Source: Pirellula staleyi DSM 6068
GTDB taxonomy: Bacteria > Planctomycetota > Planctomycetia > Pirellulales > Pirellulaceae
DNA: 64,000 nt
NCBI GenBank assembly: GCA_945875845.1
Contig: CAMCMB010000010.1
Span: 1-64,000 of the forward strand
Direction of reading: 5' to 3'
Positions 1 to 8,496 of the stretch are shown here, piece by piece. Position numbers and translations under genes: made by a program. Below the pieces are notes generated by a model. The model saw nothing but the letters and a program-made list of their open reading frames with translations, was not told where the DNA came from and searched no databases. The stretch's first letter is position 1; each line of letters starts with the position of its first letter.

Positions 1-1028
1 ACCAAGTCGCACCACATCTGTCCCTCTATTCCAATCCTTGCAAGGATAGGAGCAAGATCTTTCGGAATGGTGGGTTTTTCTAAGCTGCCAACACGCTGGC
101 GACCCGTCCAATCCAACAGACTCAAGTAGTCGCCCAACTTCATCGACAGGAAGCCTTTGTCGCTTGCACGCACGCCACTGTGGCTTGTTTGTGCACTGGG
201 TTTGCCCCGCTCGTTAAGTGTTAGCGGTGACAACCAAGCGTCCCGGAGGATGGATGGGCCGCGTTTCTTTTTGGCGGCAGAGCGTTTCTTGCGAAGATCA
301 TCCGGAGTCGTGGTTCGGCGGATTTTGCCCGCTTCCTGTGTCTCGATAGCAACTAGGTCCACGGCAGCAGATGGAATGGTGATTCCCTTGAGGGCTTTGA
401 TACGATCATAAGCGGACGTGTGGATTGATTCTTCTGGAGTCGAAGCCATTGCGGCACGGATCGGATTCAGGTCGACATACATGCTGCAAGCCAAAAGACC
501 GGCTTCGTCGGTAATGGCTTGTGCTGTGAAGCGACCTTCCCAAAAGTGGCCCGTTACTTTGTCTTGGAAATTGGCGAGACGAGCGATGGGTTCGCAGAGA
601 GCTTTCATAAACCAAGATGGATCGGACAAACGCAATCGAATCGCTTTGATTCGTTCGGCGTTATTGGCCAAAGTATCGACGGCGTTTGTGGTAGGGTCCG
701 CCAAATGTTCATCGATTCGCTGTCCAGGAAAAATACGGAGCCATCGCAGCGCGACATCCTGGTCTGACCATTCACAAGTAATGTCGGGTCGAATCCGAGC
801 GACGATATGGAGGTGATTTGAGAGAATCGCATAGGAAAGGAGGTCGATACCAAAGACGGAAGCGAGTCGTTCCATGCGCGAGCGAATCCATTCCCTGCGA
901 TGGGAATAGTCTTTTCCGGTCGCTTCATCGAATCCAGCCAGAAAGGTCCTTCGAACGCAACGCTGGATCAGGTGGACGATACCAACTTCATTCGGATCAA
1001 ACTGTTCAGCACGGGGTGTACGAGGCAT
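1..1028 (-). CDS. Y1-type (IS200/REP-associated) transposase, 3' end cut by window edge
   Basis: The frame opens with ATG at 1028 and stays open to the left edge, about 342 codons. It starts MPRTPRAEQFDPNEVG and has the HUH motif in NHLHIVAR (His72, His74). The catalytic-Tyr helix reads CSMYVDLNPIRA (Tyr184). These are the marks of Y1 transposases (COG1943 / TnpA_REP), which nick single-stranded DNA and form a 5'-phosphotyrosine. At over 340 residues it is longer than the 140-150 of a classical IS200 TnpA. It matches the long single-copy 'domesticated' form often seen in planctomycetes. The C-terminal half is basic (about residues 235-255). A 19-nt palindrome lies 50 nt upstream, as expected if it acts on REP-like hairpins. 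No second ORF or IS ends are visible. Family assignment is firm; mobility is unknown. Confidence 0.85.
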   Translation of the reverse strand, partial: MPRTPRAEQFDPNEVGIVHLIQRCVRRTFLAGFDEATGKDYSHRREWIRSRMERLASVFGIDLLSYAILSNHLHIVARIRPDITCEWSDQDVALRWLRIFPGQRIDEHLADPTTNAVDTLANNAERIKAIRLRLSDPSWFMKALCEPIARLANFQDKVTGHFWEGRFTAQAITDEAGLLACSMYVDLNPIRAAMASTPEESIHTSAYDRIKALKGITIPSAAVDLVAIETQEAGKIRRTTTPDDLRKKRSAAKKKRGPSILRDAWLSPLTLNERGKPSAQTSHSGVRASDKGFLSMKLGDYLSLLDWTGRQRVGSLEKPTIPKDLAPILARIGIEGQMWCDL

Positions 1029-1077
1029 TTCAAATCTCCTTTGCAACAAGCGTACCGTCAGCAACTCGCCCCGTCAA

Positions 1078-1096
1078 GTAGGTGCCTGGCACCTAC
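1078..1096. repeat. 19-nt perfect palindrome upstream of Y1 transposase
   Basis: GTAGGTGCC-T-GGCACCTAC is a perfect palindrome with one central base. It lies between the divergent starts of the transposase and the small exported protein. Short palindromes next to Y1 transposase genes are typical REP-like substrates. That this one is a substrate is inference. Confidence 0.6.
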
Positions 1097-1154
1097 CGAA
1101 GGGCCCTCTTACTTGTTGGACGAATAGAAAATAATCGCGTTGTCGAAAGTACGA

Positions 1155-1436
1155 ATGTTGATTGGTAGAGTTTTAATGGCGTTAGGTTTATTGCTGATGG
1201 TGATCGGTACTGCATCAGTGCCTTCAACGTCTTTGGCTGCAATTGCTCCTCCAGATTGCAGAGGTACTTGCAATAATTGTGGAACTCCGTCCGGTGGAAA
1301 TTGCTTCAGACTAGAAAATGGCGTTTATGTACACGGTAGTTGTACGAAGAACCAGGGGACTTGCGGGACATGCACTGGCAATTGTTCAGTTCACGTTATC
1401 GACCAGATCAGCACTTGTGTTTGCGACGTAACATAA
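1155..1436 (+). CDS. Small cysteine-rich secreted protein
   Basis: A 93-residue product is read from ATG 1155; a TTG five codons upstream is also possible. Residues 1-28 form a clear signal peptide: basic start, then an ALGLLLMVIG hydrophobic core, then a small-residue cleavage region near SLA. The mature part of about 65 residues holds ten cysteines, with CxxC-like spacings in CRGTCNNC, CGTCTGNC and CVC. This suggests a disulfide-stabilised or metal-binding extracytoplasmic peptide. No named family is recognised. It is followed on the same strand by two more exported or membrane proteins and may form an operon with them. The mature sequence is rich in Gly, Thr and Asn, unlike the neighbouring housekeeping proteins. 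Confidence 0.65.
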   Translation: MLIGRVLMALGLLLMVIGTASVPSTSLAAIAPPDCRGTCNNCGTPSGGNCFRLENGVYVHGSCTKNQGTCGTCTGNCSVHVIDQISTCVCDVT

Positions 1437-1547
1437 TTTACTTTGGGAGATGCGTGGCATCGTCTTCTAGTTGATTTCGGCGGTTGCGGCCAAGTCGTGA
1501 CCGCTCCTTTGCTTCTTACGTTCATTCGGGCTGTTGGACTTCATTCT

Positions 1548-2630
1548 ATGTGTTGCGTCAAATTTTCTAATTCGGAGTATGCCTTGTTTCCAAAGAGTTA
1601 CGTATCGACTTTTGGCGTTGCCACAACTTTGATCGTTTTGTGGACCCTTTCCTTAGCAGCACAATCACTCGGAGCTGAAATGGATGCAGCGTTGCTTAAG
1701 CGATTTCAAAACGAGGCTCCGAAAGCGTGGAAGAAGCAAGTGGAACTCCACATGAAATTTTTTTCCGACACGTCTGGCGTTACCATTGACTCTAAGCAAA
1801 AGGTTTTGCGGAAAGGCAAAACCAAGCTTGACGAATATCATGAGAAGCGAATCCGTTCTAATTATCGACAATTTATTTCAAAGGATGTGAGCAGAGGAGA
1901 GCAAACCACAGAATGCGCTAATCCTCGATATGCCTTTGAGCTTGCAAGTTCGGCCTCGGGTGAATCGGTAATTACTGCGGTCCATCCGTATCAACCGGCC
2001 CCTCCGGCTGGAAGCGACAATGCGGATGCTTACAACCGTATCATGGAACCGCGACGGGGAATTCGCCCCCATATGCTCCCGATTCAAGAAGTTCTAAATC
2101 AAATTGAATGGCTAAGCGAGGCAGTAAAAATTCAAGACATCAAATCCATTTCGGTAAACAATCGTGAATGCGTCCAGGTAAATATCGAATTCCCATATAC
2201 TTACTTAAAGTACAATGGGGAAACGAAGGAGGTTGTAAAAAAAGTGGTCAGTAGCTCATCGGTGGGTGTATTCGATCCCTCAAACGACTGGGTGCTGATC
2301 TCATTCGTTTGGATGGGGGAACCACCGTTTAAGATGACATACACATACAGTTACGATGAAAATCTCGGCGGTATTCCCTTTATGACCAGTACACGAACGG
2401 AAACTCGAAATATGATTACCAATACAGTTATAGATGAAGTGAATTATCAACGTTCATGGTCGGTTGCTCCGTTGAGTGAGCGCGAGTTTACCCTCAGCGC
2501 GTTTGGATTTCCAGAGCCAACTTTGGATGAATCGCCGCCGTACTGGCTTTACTCATCGTTAGGCGGATTAGTTCTAGTTGTCGCTGGCGCCGTCCTCTAC
2601 AATTGGGGTGTCGGATTGCGACGCAAATAG
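1548..2630 (+). CDS. Exported protein of unknown function with C-terminal membrane anchor
   Basis: The product is 360 residues from ATG 1548; the frame is open to a TTG at 1443, but that extension does not look native. An N-terminal hydrophobic stretch (TLIVLWTLSLAAQSLGA) looks like a signal sequence. The C-terminus has one membrane span (SSLGGLVLVVAGAVLY) ending in a basic tail GLRRK, so the bulk is probably extracytoplasmic and anchored at its end. The middle is soluble and contains a repeated-strand pattern rich in Tyr and Thr (MTYTYSYDENLGG). No family is recognised. It lies between the Cys-rich peptide and a DUF1573-like protein on the same strand, so a joint envelope function is possible but unproven. 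Confidence 0.6.
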   Translation: MCCVKFSNSEYALFPKSYVSTFGVATTLIVLWTLSLAAQSLGAEMDAALLKRFQNEAPKAWKKQVELHMKFFSDTSGVTIDSKQKVLRKGKTKLDEYHEKRIRSNYRQFISKDVSRGEQTTECANPRYAFELASSASGESVITAVHPYQPAPPAGSDNADAYNRIMEPRRGIRPHMLPIQEVLNQIEWLSEAVKIQDIKSISVNNRECVQVNIEFPYTYLKYNGETKEVVKKVVSSSSVGVFDPSNDWVLISFVWMGEPPFKMTYTYSYDENLGGIPFMTSTRTETRNMITNTVIDEVNYQRSWSVAPLSEREFTLSAFGFPEPTLDESPPYWLYSSLGGLVLVVAGAVLYNWGVGLRRK

Positions 2631-2660
2631 TCATTCATCCATGAAAAGGCAAAATGTTCC

Positions 2661-3095
2661 ATGTTGCGTTATAAACGGTTTGCGTTTCGATTCGTCGCTG
2701 CCGCGCTTTTCGTATTCGCTTGCGGCCTAGTTGGATCGACGATACTTACCCGGTCAACTTCACTTGATATACAATCGTCCGAGCTTACCCTAAGCAACTT
2801 TCCATTTGGAGAGGTAAGGGATCTTTCTTTCAATATTCGTAACCCGAGTTTTTTCGGTGCAGCTCAGATCGTAGGAATTCGAGGAAGTTGCGGTCTCGGT
2901 TGCGTTGAAGAGGAAGCGTTCGAGCCATTTAAGTTGGAGCCCGGCGAGTCAAAGAAACTGACAGTACAGTTTAGGTCTCCCAAACAGCCTGGACCGATAG
3001 AAGCAGCCTTTTCATTGTTCTACACGTCCAACAACAGAACTCGCTGCAAAGAGCTGTGGGTTCGAGGAAACGCAGTTGAGAACGAAAATCGTTGA
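2661..3095 (+). CDS. Small anchored protein with DUF1573-like fold
   Basis: The product is 144 residues. Residues 8-30 are a signal anchor (FVAAALFVFACGLVGSTIL). The rest resembles DUF1573/ASPM-like immunoglobulin domains. It has a strand pattern LTLSNFPFGEV..LSFNIRNPS, a cysteine segment RGSCGLGC in the place of the usual SCGC motif, and a LEPGESKKLTVQFRSPKQPGP stretch (split here by hyphenation only in function: residues about 92-111). Such domains are abundant in exported planctomycete proteins, and their role is unknown. It starts 30 nt after the previous gene and is probably co-transcribed with it. The family assignment rests on motif resemblance only. Confidence 0.6.
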   Translation: MLRYKRFAFRFVAAALFVFACGLVGSTILTRSTSLDIQSSELTLSNFPFGEVRDLSFNIRNPSFFGAAQIVGIRGSCGLGCVEEEAFEPFKLEPGESKKLTVQFRSPKQPGPIEAAFSLFYTSNNRTRCKELWVRGNAVENENR

Positions 3096-3200
3096 ACCGA
3101 CCGGCTCAATTTCCTTCCAATAGCCGACGCTTGTCCTAGGCAACCGCTTCGTGGCGAAACAATATTTCGCCCTTTCCGAGCGATACAAAATCGCCGCGAA

Positions 3201-3316
3201 CGATCTGTGGGGACGATCTGTGGGGTCAGGGACGATCTGTGGGGTCAGATCTGTGGGGTCAGACCCTGTTTACTGTTTTCGAAGCAATTCCTCGAACGAT
3301 CTGTGGGGTCAGACCC
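3201..3316. repeat. Array of GATCTGTGGGG(TCAG) direct repeats with 11-nt palindromes
   Basis: Five copies of GATCTGTGGGG start at 3202, 3215, 3234, 3248 and 3298. Most are followed by TCAG. Two of them complete the palindrome GGGTCAGACCC (3256-3266 and 3306-3316). A related half, CAGACCCTGTTTTCTG, recurs near 3402, just before the truncated Y1 transposase. Spacing is irregular (13, 19, 14 and 50 nt), so this is not a CRISPR. It looks like nested duplications of a REP-like unit associated with the adjacent transposase. Confidence 0.7.
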
Positions 3317-3450
3317 GAATGGCACTGTTAATTTGACGTAAGTCCTTCATCGATAAGCTTTTTTGTATTCAGATCGAGGCTTATCATCATCGTTGGGTTC
3401 AGACCCTGTTTTCTGTTTACCGCCAGTTCGTCGCATGGTAAAGTACCCGT

Positions 3451-3690
3451 ATGGCTAGACCTTTACGAATCGAATTTCCGAACGCGATTTATCATGTGAT
3501 GGCACGTGGAAACGGTCGTCAAAGGATCTTTCATGCCGATGCAGACTACCAACGAATGACCGATGGATTGGCGAAAACGGTCGCTCGTACCGGTTGGCAG
3601 GTTTTCGCCTTTGTTTGGATGCCTAATCATATCCATCTCTTTGTTAGGACCCCCAAACCCAACTTGTCCGTTGGAATGCAGTACTTAGGC
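3451..3690 (+). pseudogene. Truncated Y1 (REP-associated) transposase
   Basis: It starts MARPLRIEFPNAIYHVMARG, the canonical N-terminus of the short Y1 transposase family. The HUH motif is in WMPNHIHLFVR (His60, His62). Similarity ends near residue 79 (SVGMQYL). The frame then runs on with unrelated sequence to a stop at 3783, and the catalytic-Tyr helix (YxxxNPxRA) is absent. The protein therefore cannot be an active transposase. It belongs to a different subfamily from the gene at the left edge. The GGGTCAGACCC array lies immediately upstream. Confidence 0.75.
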
Positions 3691-3783
3691 GAGCGACTAT
3701 GTAGTCCTAGGTTTGGCAAGTGGCCTTCGCCACTTTTTGTGGAATTCTTGCTTTTTGGATTATTGCATGGTTTTTCCGTATGA

Positions 3784-4153
3784 ATACCCGTCCAAGCTTT
3801 TCGTTTCGTAGGTCAAGTGCTTCTTGATTATGCGACTATTCGAGTTGTCGACACGCAGTGCATGATCGCTCATGGACCATCAAGGATGGGTCGTGTCGTC
3901 TCATATATCCTTGCACAGTTCAAGGCACCTGTGGCGTCATAAGACGCCATGGGCCCATGGCTATTGCATGGTTGCATTGAGTAATCAGTGGCTCTTTGGC
4001 CGATCACTCAAAGCCGCTCGGGCTGGCCACAATCGGTAGGGCGACGTGTCTGGCGTTCATGTGCTTGCGTCTTGCTCGCTTGCTCATACGGTGAACTCCA
4101 GTGTCAGCTGGTCTGGGTGGCTTCAGCTCAAGGTTGGCTCATTGGCTACTTGC
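3784..4153. other. Intergenic stretch between two transposase relics
   Basis: No credible gene is seen. The short open frames here have no recognisable motifs. The minus strand may hold the eroded continuation of the IS110 relic, but it is broken by stops. Confidence 0.5.
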
Positions 4154-4441
4154 TCATATGTTGATTTGGTGGGCCGTTTTCCATTTGACGTTCGACCGTT
4201 TCCATGCATCCTCATTTGTCGAACAGACACTCGTCTTTCTTCCGAGTTCCGTTGCTGAATCGTGAATCCATGCGGATGGGACACATGCCTCCATGACAAC
4301 CAGATCGCTTGGGTGCTTTTTGAGTACGGTAGTCAGGTAGGTGCGTTCCGTAGTAGCGTTGATAAACTCATGCTTTCGGGTTTTTGTGTCGAAATAACAG
4401 CACATAGTGTTGAACTTACCGAGGTCGAGTGCGAGAATCTT
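4154..4441 (-). pseudogene. IS110-family transposase relic
   Basis: Read from about 4441 downwards, the frame gives KILALDLGKFNTMCCYFDTK, then HPSDLVVMEACVPSAWIHD and VCSTNEDAWK. This is the N-terminal DEDD (RuvC-like) region of IS110/IS1111 transposases, with the first catalytic Asp in ALDLGK and the Glu in VVMEAC. The usual TDRDDAL segment is replaced by TAHQINI and a stop. No start codon and no C-terminal transposase domain are present. It is a remnant of about 95 residues. IS110 elements have no inverted ends, so the original borders cannot be placed. Confidence 0.7.
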
Positions 4442-4664
4442 GATTGTCGTTTGTCCGTGGTTTTGGGGTTGGTCCGTGTGACACGATCGCTTTCGTGATC
4501 ACGGGTCAAAGTCGCCAGTTTTAGCAAAGACTCTCGCCCCAAACCTAGGACTTCCATGGATTCTGCAGACGGAAATCTGTTGCAATTCGTTCTGGATTGG
4601 GAGAGCGAGGCTCCTGCCGAGCTAGCGACGCCCTGGTTCGTTTGGAGCCTCACCTTCCCGAACA

Positions 4665-5117
4665 ATGACTATCCCCTTTTCAACGAATTCAATGAGTACT
4701 GTACCCCTTCCCGAACCGCTCGACCATGCTCGATTCAATGAATTGGTGCTCGCGGCTCAGAACGCGGCCAAGTCAGCCTACAACCCTTATAGTCGGTTTG
4801 CGGTCGGTTGCGCATTGCTTTCGAAGAGTGGCCAGGTGTATTGTGGGTGCAACATCGAAAATGCTTCCTATTCGGTTACGATTTGTGCAGAGCGGGTGGC
4901 TGCTTCCCAAGCGGTCTTACGGCGCGATCTCGATTGGGATACGATCGTCGTCGTTTCGCCACAACGGGTTACACCATGCGGTGTTTGCCGTCAGTTCCTA
5001 CATGAGTTCGCACCACAACTTCGTGTTTGGAACGGTTATTTGGACAATCTGGAACTTATCGGCCCGACTTTATTGCACGAACTCCTGCCTTCGGCCATGA
5101 CCCTTTCTCGCAGTTAA
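4665..5117 (+). CDS. cdd: Cytidine deaminase
   Basis: The product is 150 residues (ATG 4665; ATG 4692 is equally possible). It deaminates cytidine and deoxycytidine to uridine and deoxyuridine in pyrimidine salvage. The zinc site is clear: CNIENASYSVTICAERVA carries the catalytic Cys-Ala-Glu, and TPCGVCRQFL supplies the other two zinc cysteines. The N-terminal YNPYSRFAVGCAL matches the substrate-binding YSxFxVGAAL motif. Length is normal for the homotetrameric class. The last part (LRVWNGYLDNLEL..LLHELLPSAM) is the typical C-terminal tail. The next gene starts about 14 nt after the stop if its GTG start is correct, so the two may be co-transcribed. Confidence 0.92.
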   Translation: MTIPFSTNSMSTVPLPEPLDHARFNELVLAAQNAAKSAYNPYSRFAVGCALLSKSGQVYCGCNIENASYSVTICAERVAASQAVLRRDLDWDTIVVVSPQRVTPCGVCRQFLHEFAPQLRVWNGYLDNLELIGPTLLHELLPSAMTLSRS

Positions 5118-5131
5118 GATCTAACCGCTTC

Positions 5132-8100
5132 GTGACCTTTCAAGCAACTGATTCCGCAAGCTCCCTTTCTCCGCTTGATGCTGCCTTTGAGCGTCGCAAA
5201 AGCCGATACGTCGTTGGAATCGATTTGGGCACTACGAATTGCGCGGTTGCGTTCATGGATTCTCAATCCGCCAAGCCAACGATTGAGACGTTTCGAATCG
5301 AGCAGATGGTTGATTTTCAAACGAGCCAACGATCGGATACGCTTCCCTCATTTCACTATGAGCTAACTCATGCCGAATCGAATCAAATCGATTCGCATTT
5401 TCATTTTGCGGACGGTCAACACAAAAGTGTTGTTGGGATGTTCGCTCGCCAGCGCGGTATGCAAATGCCAGGTCGCTGCGTTGTATCGGCCAAAAGTTGG
5501 CTTTGCCATACGCTTGTGGATCGAACATCCGAGCTTTTGCCATGGAGTGGCGAAGAAGGAGTTCAATTGATTTCGCCCGTCAAGGCGAGCCGGCGCTACC
5601 TTGAGCATATTCGACGCATGTGGGATCGAGAGTACCCAAAAGACTTGCTTTCGGAACAAGAGGTAATCGTGACGCTGCCTGCATCCTTCGATGAAGTGGC
5701 TCGGCAATTGACCATTCAAGCTGCGTCGGATGCAGGGCTACCCAATGTGATTCTGATTGAAGAGCCTCAAGCCGCATTTTATGCTTGGTTGCATCGTAAC
5801 AAAGATTCTTGGACGGAAACTATGCAACCGGGCCAGAGTATTTTGGTTTGCGACATAGGGGGAGGAACGACGGATTTTACCCTGATTCGCGTTGTCGAAA
5901 CGAATAGCACGATGGCCGCACCGCAGACTGGCGCACCGCAGACTGCCCCACAGGGCGCGTCGGGGTTTAGCGAAGCAAATGCGGTCGAACGTTCACCGGA
6001 TCTAAGCCTGACGGTTAACGATGAACTCCAAGCGACGTACGGACTTCATCGAGTTGCCGTAGGGGAGCATTTGATGCTTGGAGGGGACAACCTGGATTTG
6101 GCTTTAGCCCGATCTCTTGAGCAACGGCTCCTTGCCGAAACTCCTGGCCAAGAGCAATTGAAACCACGGCAATGGGATGCGCTCAAGGCTCAGTGTCGCG
6201 TCGCAAAGGAAAGTCTGTTGGGCCCGTCGCCTCCGAACGCATACCCGTTGTCTCTTCCCGGTTCGGGCACCAAGCTGATTGAGAACACCAGGTCGCTCTC
6301 AATTGACTTAGCCTGGGCAAGGCATCTGCTTATCGATGGCTTCTTCGGTCAAGTTGCGTTGGATGAACGTCCTGACAGCGCAGTTGAGGGATTTCAAGAG
6401 TTTGGGTTGCCGTTCGCCGCAGAACCCAACGTCAATAAGCACCTTGCTGCATTTTTGTGGGAGCACCGCTGGGCTGGCCGGACGGACCGAGATCGAGAGA
6501 CGAAAAGTGAGTTGCAGGCAGCTCGCCCCGACTGGGTTCTTTTCAATGGCGGGGTACTTGAGTCTACGCAGGTACGCAACGCGATACTGGATCAAATAGT
6601 GTCATGGTTTGTGGGTGCGGATTCAACCGCGCAGAACGGTTCTTGGAAGCCAGGGGTACTTGAGGGAAATCGATTGGATTTGGCCGTTGCGCAAGGAGCT
6701 GCCTATTTTGGTTTGGTGCGTCGTGGAGAAGGTGTTCGCATAGATGCGAGACTGGCTCGTGCATACTATCTTTTGGTCGAAGATTCGCCGCCCCAAGCGA
6801 TGTGCATTATGCCAGCCAGCGCCATGCCGCTGGATCGATACCGTATGGATGAGCATCCGTTTGAGCTGATGGTTGGTCAACCCGTTCAGTTTCCATTGCT
6901 TCAAAGCAGTACCAATCTTGTACACAAGCCGGGCGAGATTGTGCCGGTGGACACCCACTCGATGTCTGCCATGTCACCTATTCGAAGCGTGCTCGAATTG
7001 GGAAATCGCAGGCTTCAGAAGTCCGTGCCCGTCGTACTAGAAACAGAACTGAGCGAAATCGGAACGTTGGCCATGCGGCTTGTCTTAAATTCACCAACAG
7101 ACTTGGACGCACCAAGTTGGAAATTGGAGTTTGATGTCCGAGGCAACACGCAGGCGGAGGTGCGAGCGAATGACGCGGAAGCCGGAATCTCCGAGACAAG
7201 CCAATCAACGATTATTGAAACTGCAATGGGTGCGATGGGTTGTGTCTTCGGGGAAAGTCCTACCGTCCTGCCAAAAGATGGCCTGAACCATCTAACCGAG
7301 CACATCGGTCAAAGCCGCCGTGAATGGAGCCCGTCACTATTGAGGGAGATGTGGCGATTCTTGATGGATCATCCCTCCTATCGCAAGCGATCCGCTGAGC
7401 ATGAATCGCGTTGGATCAATATGGTGGGTTGGTGTTTGCGGCCTGGATTTGGAGTTGCCGCGGATGATTGGCGGGTCCATACAACTTGGCGACAAGTGCA
7501 CAACAAGCTGCTGCACCGAACTTCTGCCAACGCATCGGAAACCATTGTCCTATGGAGGAGAATTGCAGGTGGTTTCACACAAGGTCAACAACGAGCGCTT
7601 TTTCAAGACTGTTGGCCTAGCGTGCGGGCGGCCCTCACCGGGGGTGCGCAAGGACAAGCACCAAGCGCAAACGTGGCGATCGAGTTGCTTCGGCTCATTG
7701 GATCCCTTGAGTGGTTGACGATGGATGAGAAAATAACGATCGCCGAGCAAGCGCTCGAATCACTCGGCAGGAAGAAGATTGAGCAGCTGCATGGGCCTCT
7801 ATTGTGGACGCTTGGTCGGATCGGTGCCCGCATTCCGGTCTATGCATCGTTGCAACAGGTCGTCGGCAGCGCTCGTGTCCAGCAATGGCTGGATCAATTA
7901 ACAACCATGGAACCGGCTTTTGCTCAACGCAATTTGGCGATGTACTCGCTGTGCCTGATGCAATTGTCGAGGCGGACAAATGACCGGTATCGGGACCTTC
8001 CTGGCTCGACGCGTGAGAGTATTGCGAAACAATTGCAAGGCCTCGGCGCTCCCGCGATGCACATCGAACTCATCGTGAGTGGGGGGCGATTGGACCAAGA

Positions 8101-8161
8101 GAGCACGGAGTCCATCGTTGGAGAAGCGTTACCGTTGGGCTTTCGGCTGCAGCGCAATTGA
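5132..8161 (+). CDS. Hsp70-family protein with long C-terminal extension
   Basis: The product is about 1009 residues from GTG 5132. The frame is open back to TTG 5027, but that would overlap cdd. The actin-like ATPase half has the phosphate-1 motif YVVGIDLGTTNCAVAF, the phosphate-2 motif CDIGGGTTDFTLI, and the connecting EEPQAAFYAWL helix. An insertion rich in Ala, Pro and Gln (about residues 265-295 of the product) interrupts the ATPase domain. No DnaK-like substrate-binding domain or EEVD-type tail is visible. The C-terminal 400 residues look helical and match the DUF3731-type arrangement of large Hsp70 relatives. Substrate and partner (no DnaJ nearby) are unknown. ATPase family is secure; function is not. 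Confidence 0.85.
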   Translation: MTFQATDSASSLSPLDAAFERRKSRYVVGIDLGTTNCAVAFMDSQSAKPTIETFRIEQMVDFQTSQRSDTLPSFHYELTHAESNQIDSHFHFADGQHKSVVGMFARQRGMQMPGRCVVSAKSWLCHTLVDRTSELLPWSGEEGVQLISPVKASRRYLEHIRRMWDREYPKDLLSEQEVIVTLPASFDEVARQLTIQAASDAGLPNVILIEEPQAAFYAWLHRNKDSWTETMQPGQSILVCDIGGGTTDFTLIRVVETNSTMAAPQTGAPQTAPQGASGFSEANAVERSPDLSLTVNDELQATYGLHRVAVGEHLMLGGDNLDLALARSLEQRLLAETPGQEQLKPRQWDALKAQCRVAKESLLGPSPPNAYPLSLPGSGTKLIENTRSLSIDLAWARHLLIDGFFGQVALDERPDSAVEGFQEFGLPFAAEPNVNKHLAAFLWEHRWAGRTDRDRETKSELQAARPDWVLFNGGVLESTQVRNAILDQIVSWFVGADSTAQNGSWKPGVLEGNRLDLAVAQGAAYFGLVRRGEGVRIDARLARAYYLLVEDSPPQAMCIMPASAMPLDRYRMDEHPFELMVGQPVQFPLLQSSTNLVHKPGEIVPVDTHSMSAMSPIRSVLELGNRRLQKSVPVVLETELSEIGTLAMRLVLNSPTDLDAPSWKLEFDVRGNTQAEVRANDAEAGISETSQSTIIETAMGAMGCVFGESPTVLPKDGLNHLTEHIGQSRREWSPSLLREMWRFLMDHPSYRKRSAEHESRWINMVGWCLRPGFGVAADDWRVHTTWRQVHNKLLHRTSANASETIVLWRRIAGGFTQGQQRALFQDCWPSVRAALTGGAQGQAPSANVAIELLRLIGSLEWLTMDEKITIAEQALESLGRKKIEQLHGPLLWTLGRIGARIPVYASLQQVVGSARVQQWLDQLTTMEPAFAQRNLAMYSLCLMQLSRRTNDRYRDLPGSTRESIAKQLQGLGAPAMHIELIVSGGRLDQESTESIVGEALPLGFRLQRN

Positions 8162-8275
8162 GCGTCGCCCAGAAGAACGAAAGATTTGCTAAGTCAGTGT
8201 GTGATTTCGTTGATCTGCATTTCGATTCCCCTTTTTATGGATGTTGAGTCATTGGAAAGACATAGGATCATTCTA

Positions 8276-8348
8276 AAACGCGGAGGCGCAGAGATCGCAG
8301 CGGAAAAACCGCACTGAAATCTCTGCGTTCTCCGCGCCTCTGCGTTTC
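8276..8348. repeat. Imperfect palindromic dispersed repeat
   Basis: The left arm AACGCGGAGGCGCAGAGAT and the right arm ATCTCTGCGTTCTCCGCG with CCTCTGCGTTT can pair across a short centre (GCAGCGGAAAAACCGCACTG). The sequence matches the widespread 'cgcggaggcgcagag' type of intergenic repeat. It lies downstream of the Hsp70-family gene and could end transcription, but no T-tract is present. Confidence 0.6.
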
Positions 8349-8390
8349 AAATCCTGGTCCTGGAGCCAGGCAAAAAGGGGTCAGGGACGG

Positions 8391-8415
8391 CCATTGCTGG
8401 CCGCCCCCCGCACGC
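8391..8415 (-). repeat. Group II intron domain VI-like fragment
   Basis: GGGACGGCCATTGCTGGCC followed by GCCCCCCGCAC is nearly the same as 8927-8955, where it forms the domain VI end of a group II intron relic. Here no domain V adjoins it. Confidence 0.45.
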
Positions 8416-8490
8416 TGTGCAACAATAACGCTGTGCAATCGTTTTATTGCACAACAAAACCATTGCACATGAGTCGTGTTGCTGTATGGT
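8416..8490 (+). promoter_or_regulatory. Cluster of TTGCACA boxes and sigma-70-like promoter
   Basis: TGTGCAA(T) occurs at 8416-8422 and 8432-8439. Its complement ATTGCACA occurs at 8446-8453 and 8462-8469. The inner pair forms an inverted repeat with a 6-nt loop. The last box contains TTGCAC (8463-8468), which with TATGGT (8485-8490) at a 16-nt spacing makes a plausible sigma-70 promoter. The predicted transcription start falls at or next to the ATG at 8497, so the mRNA would be nearly leaderless. The repeated boxes look like operator half-sites, which is inference. Confidence 0.5.
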
Positions 8491-8496
8491 GTGCAT

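Noticed and set aside
3201-3316. Possible CRISPR array
   Set aside because: Repeat units are short, spacing is irregular (13-50 nt) and there are no unique spacers or cas genes.
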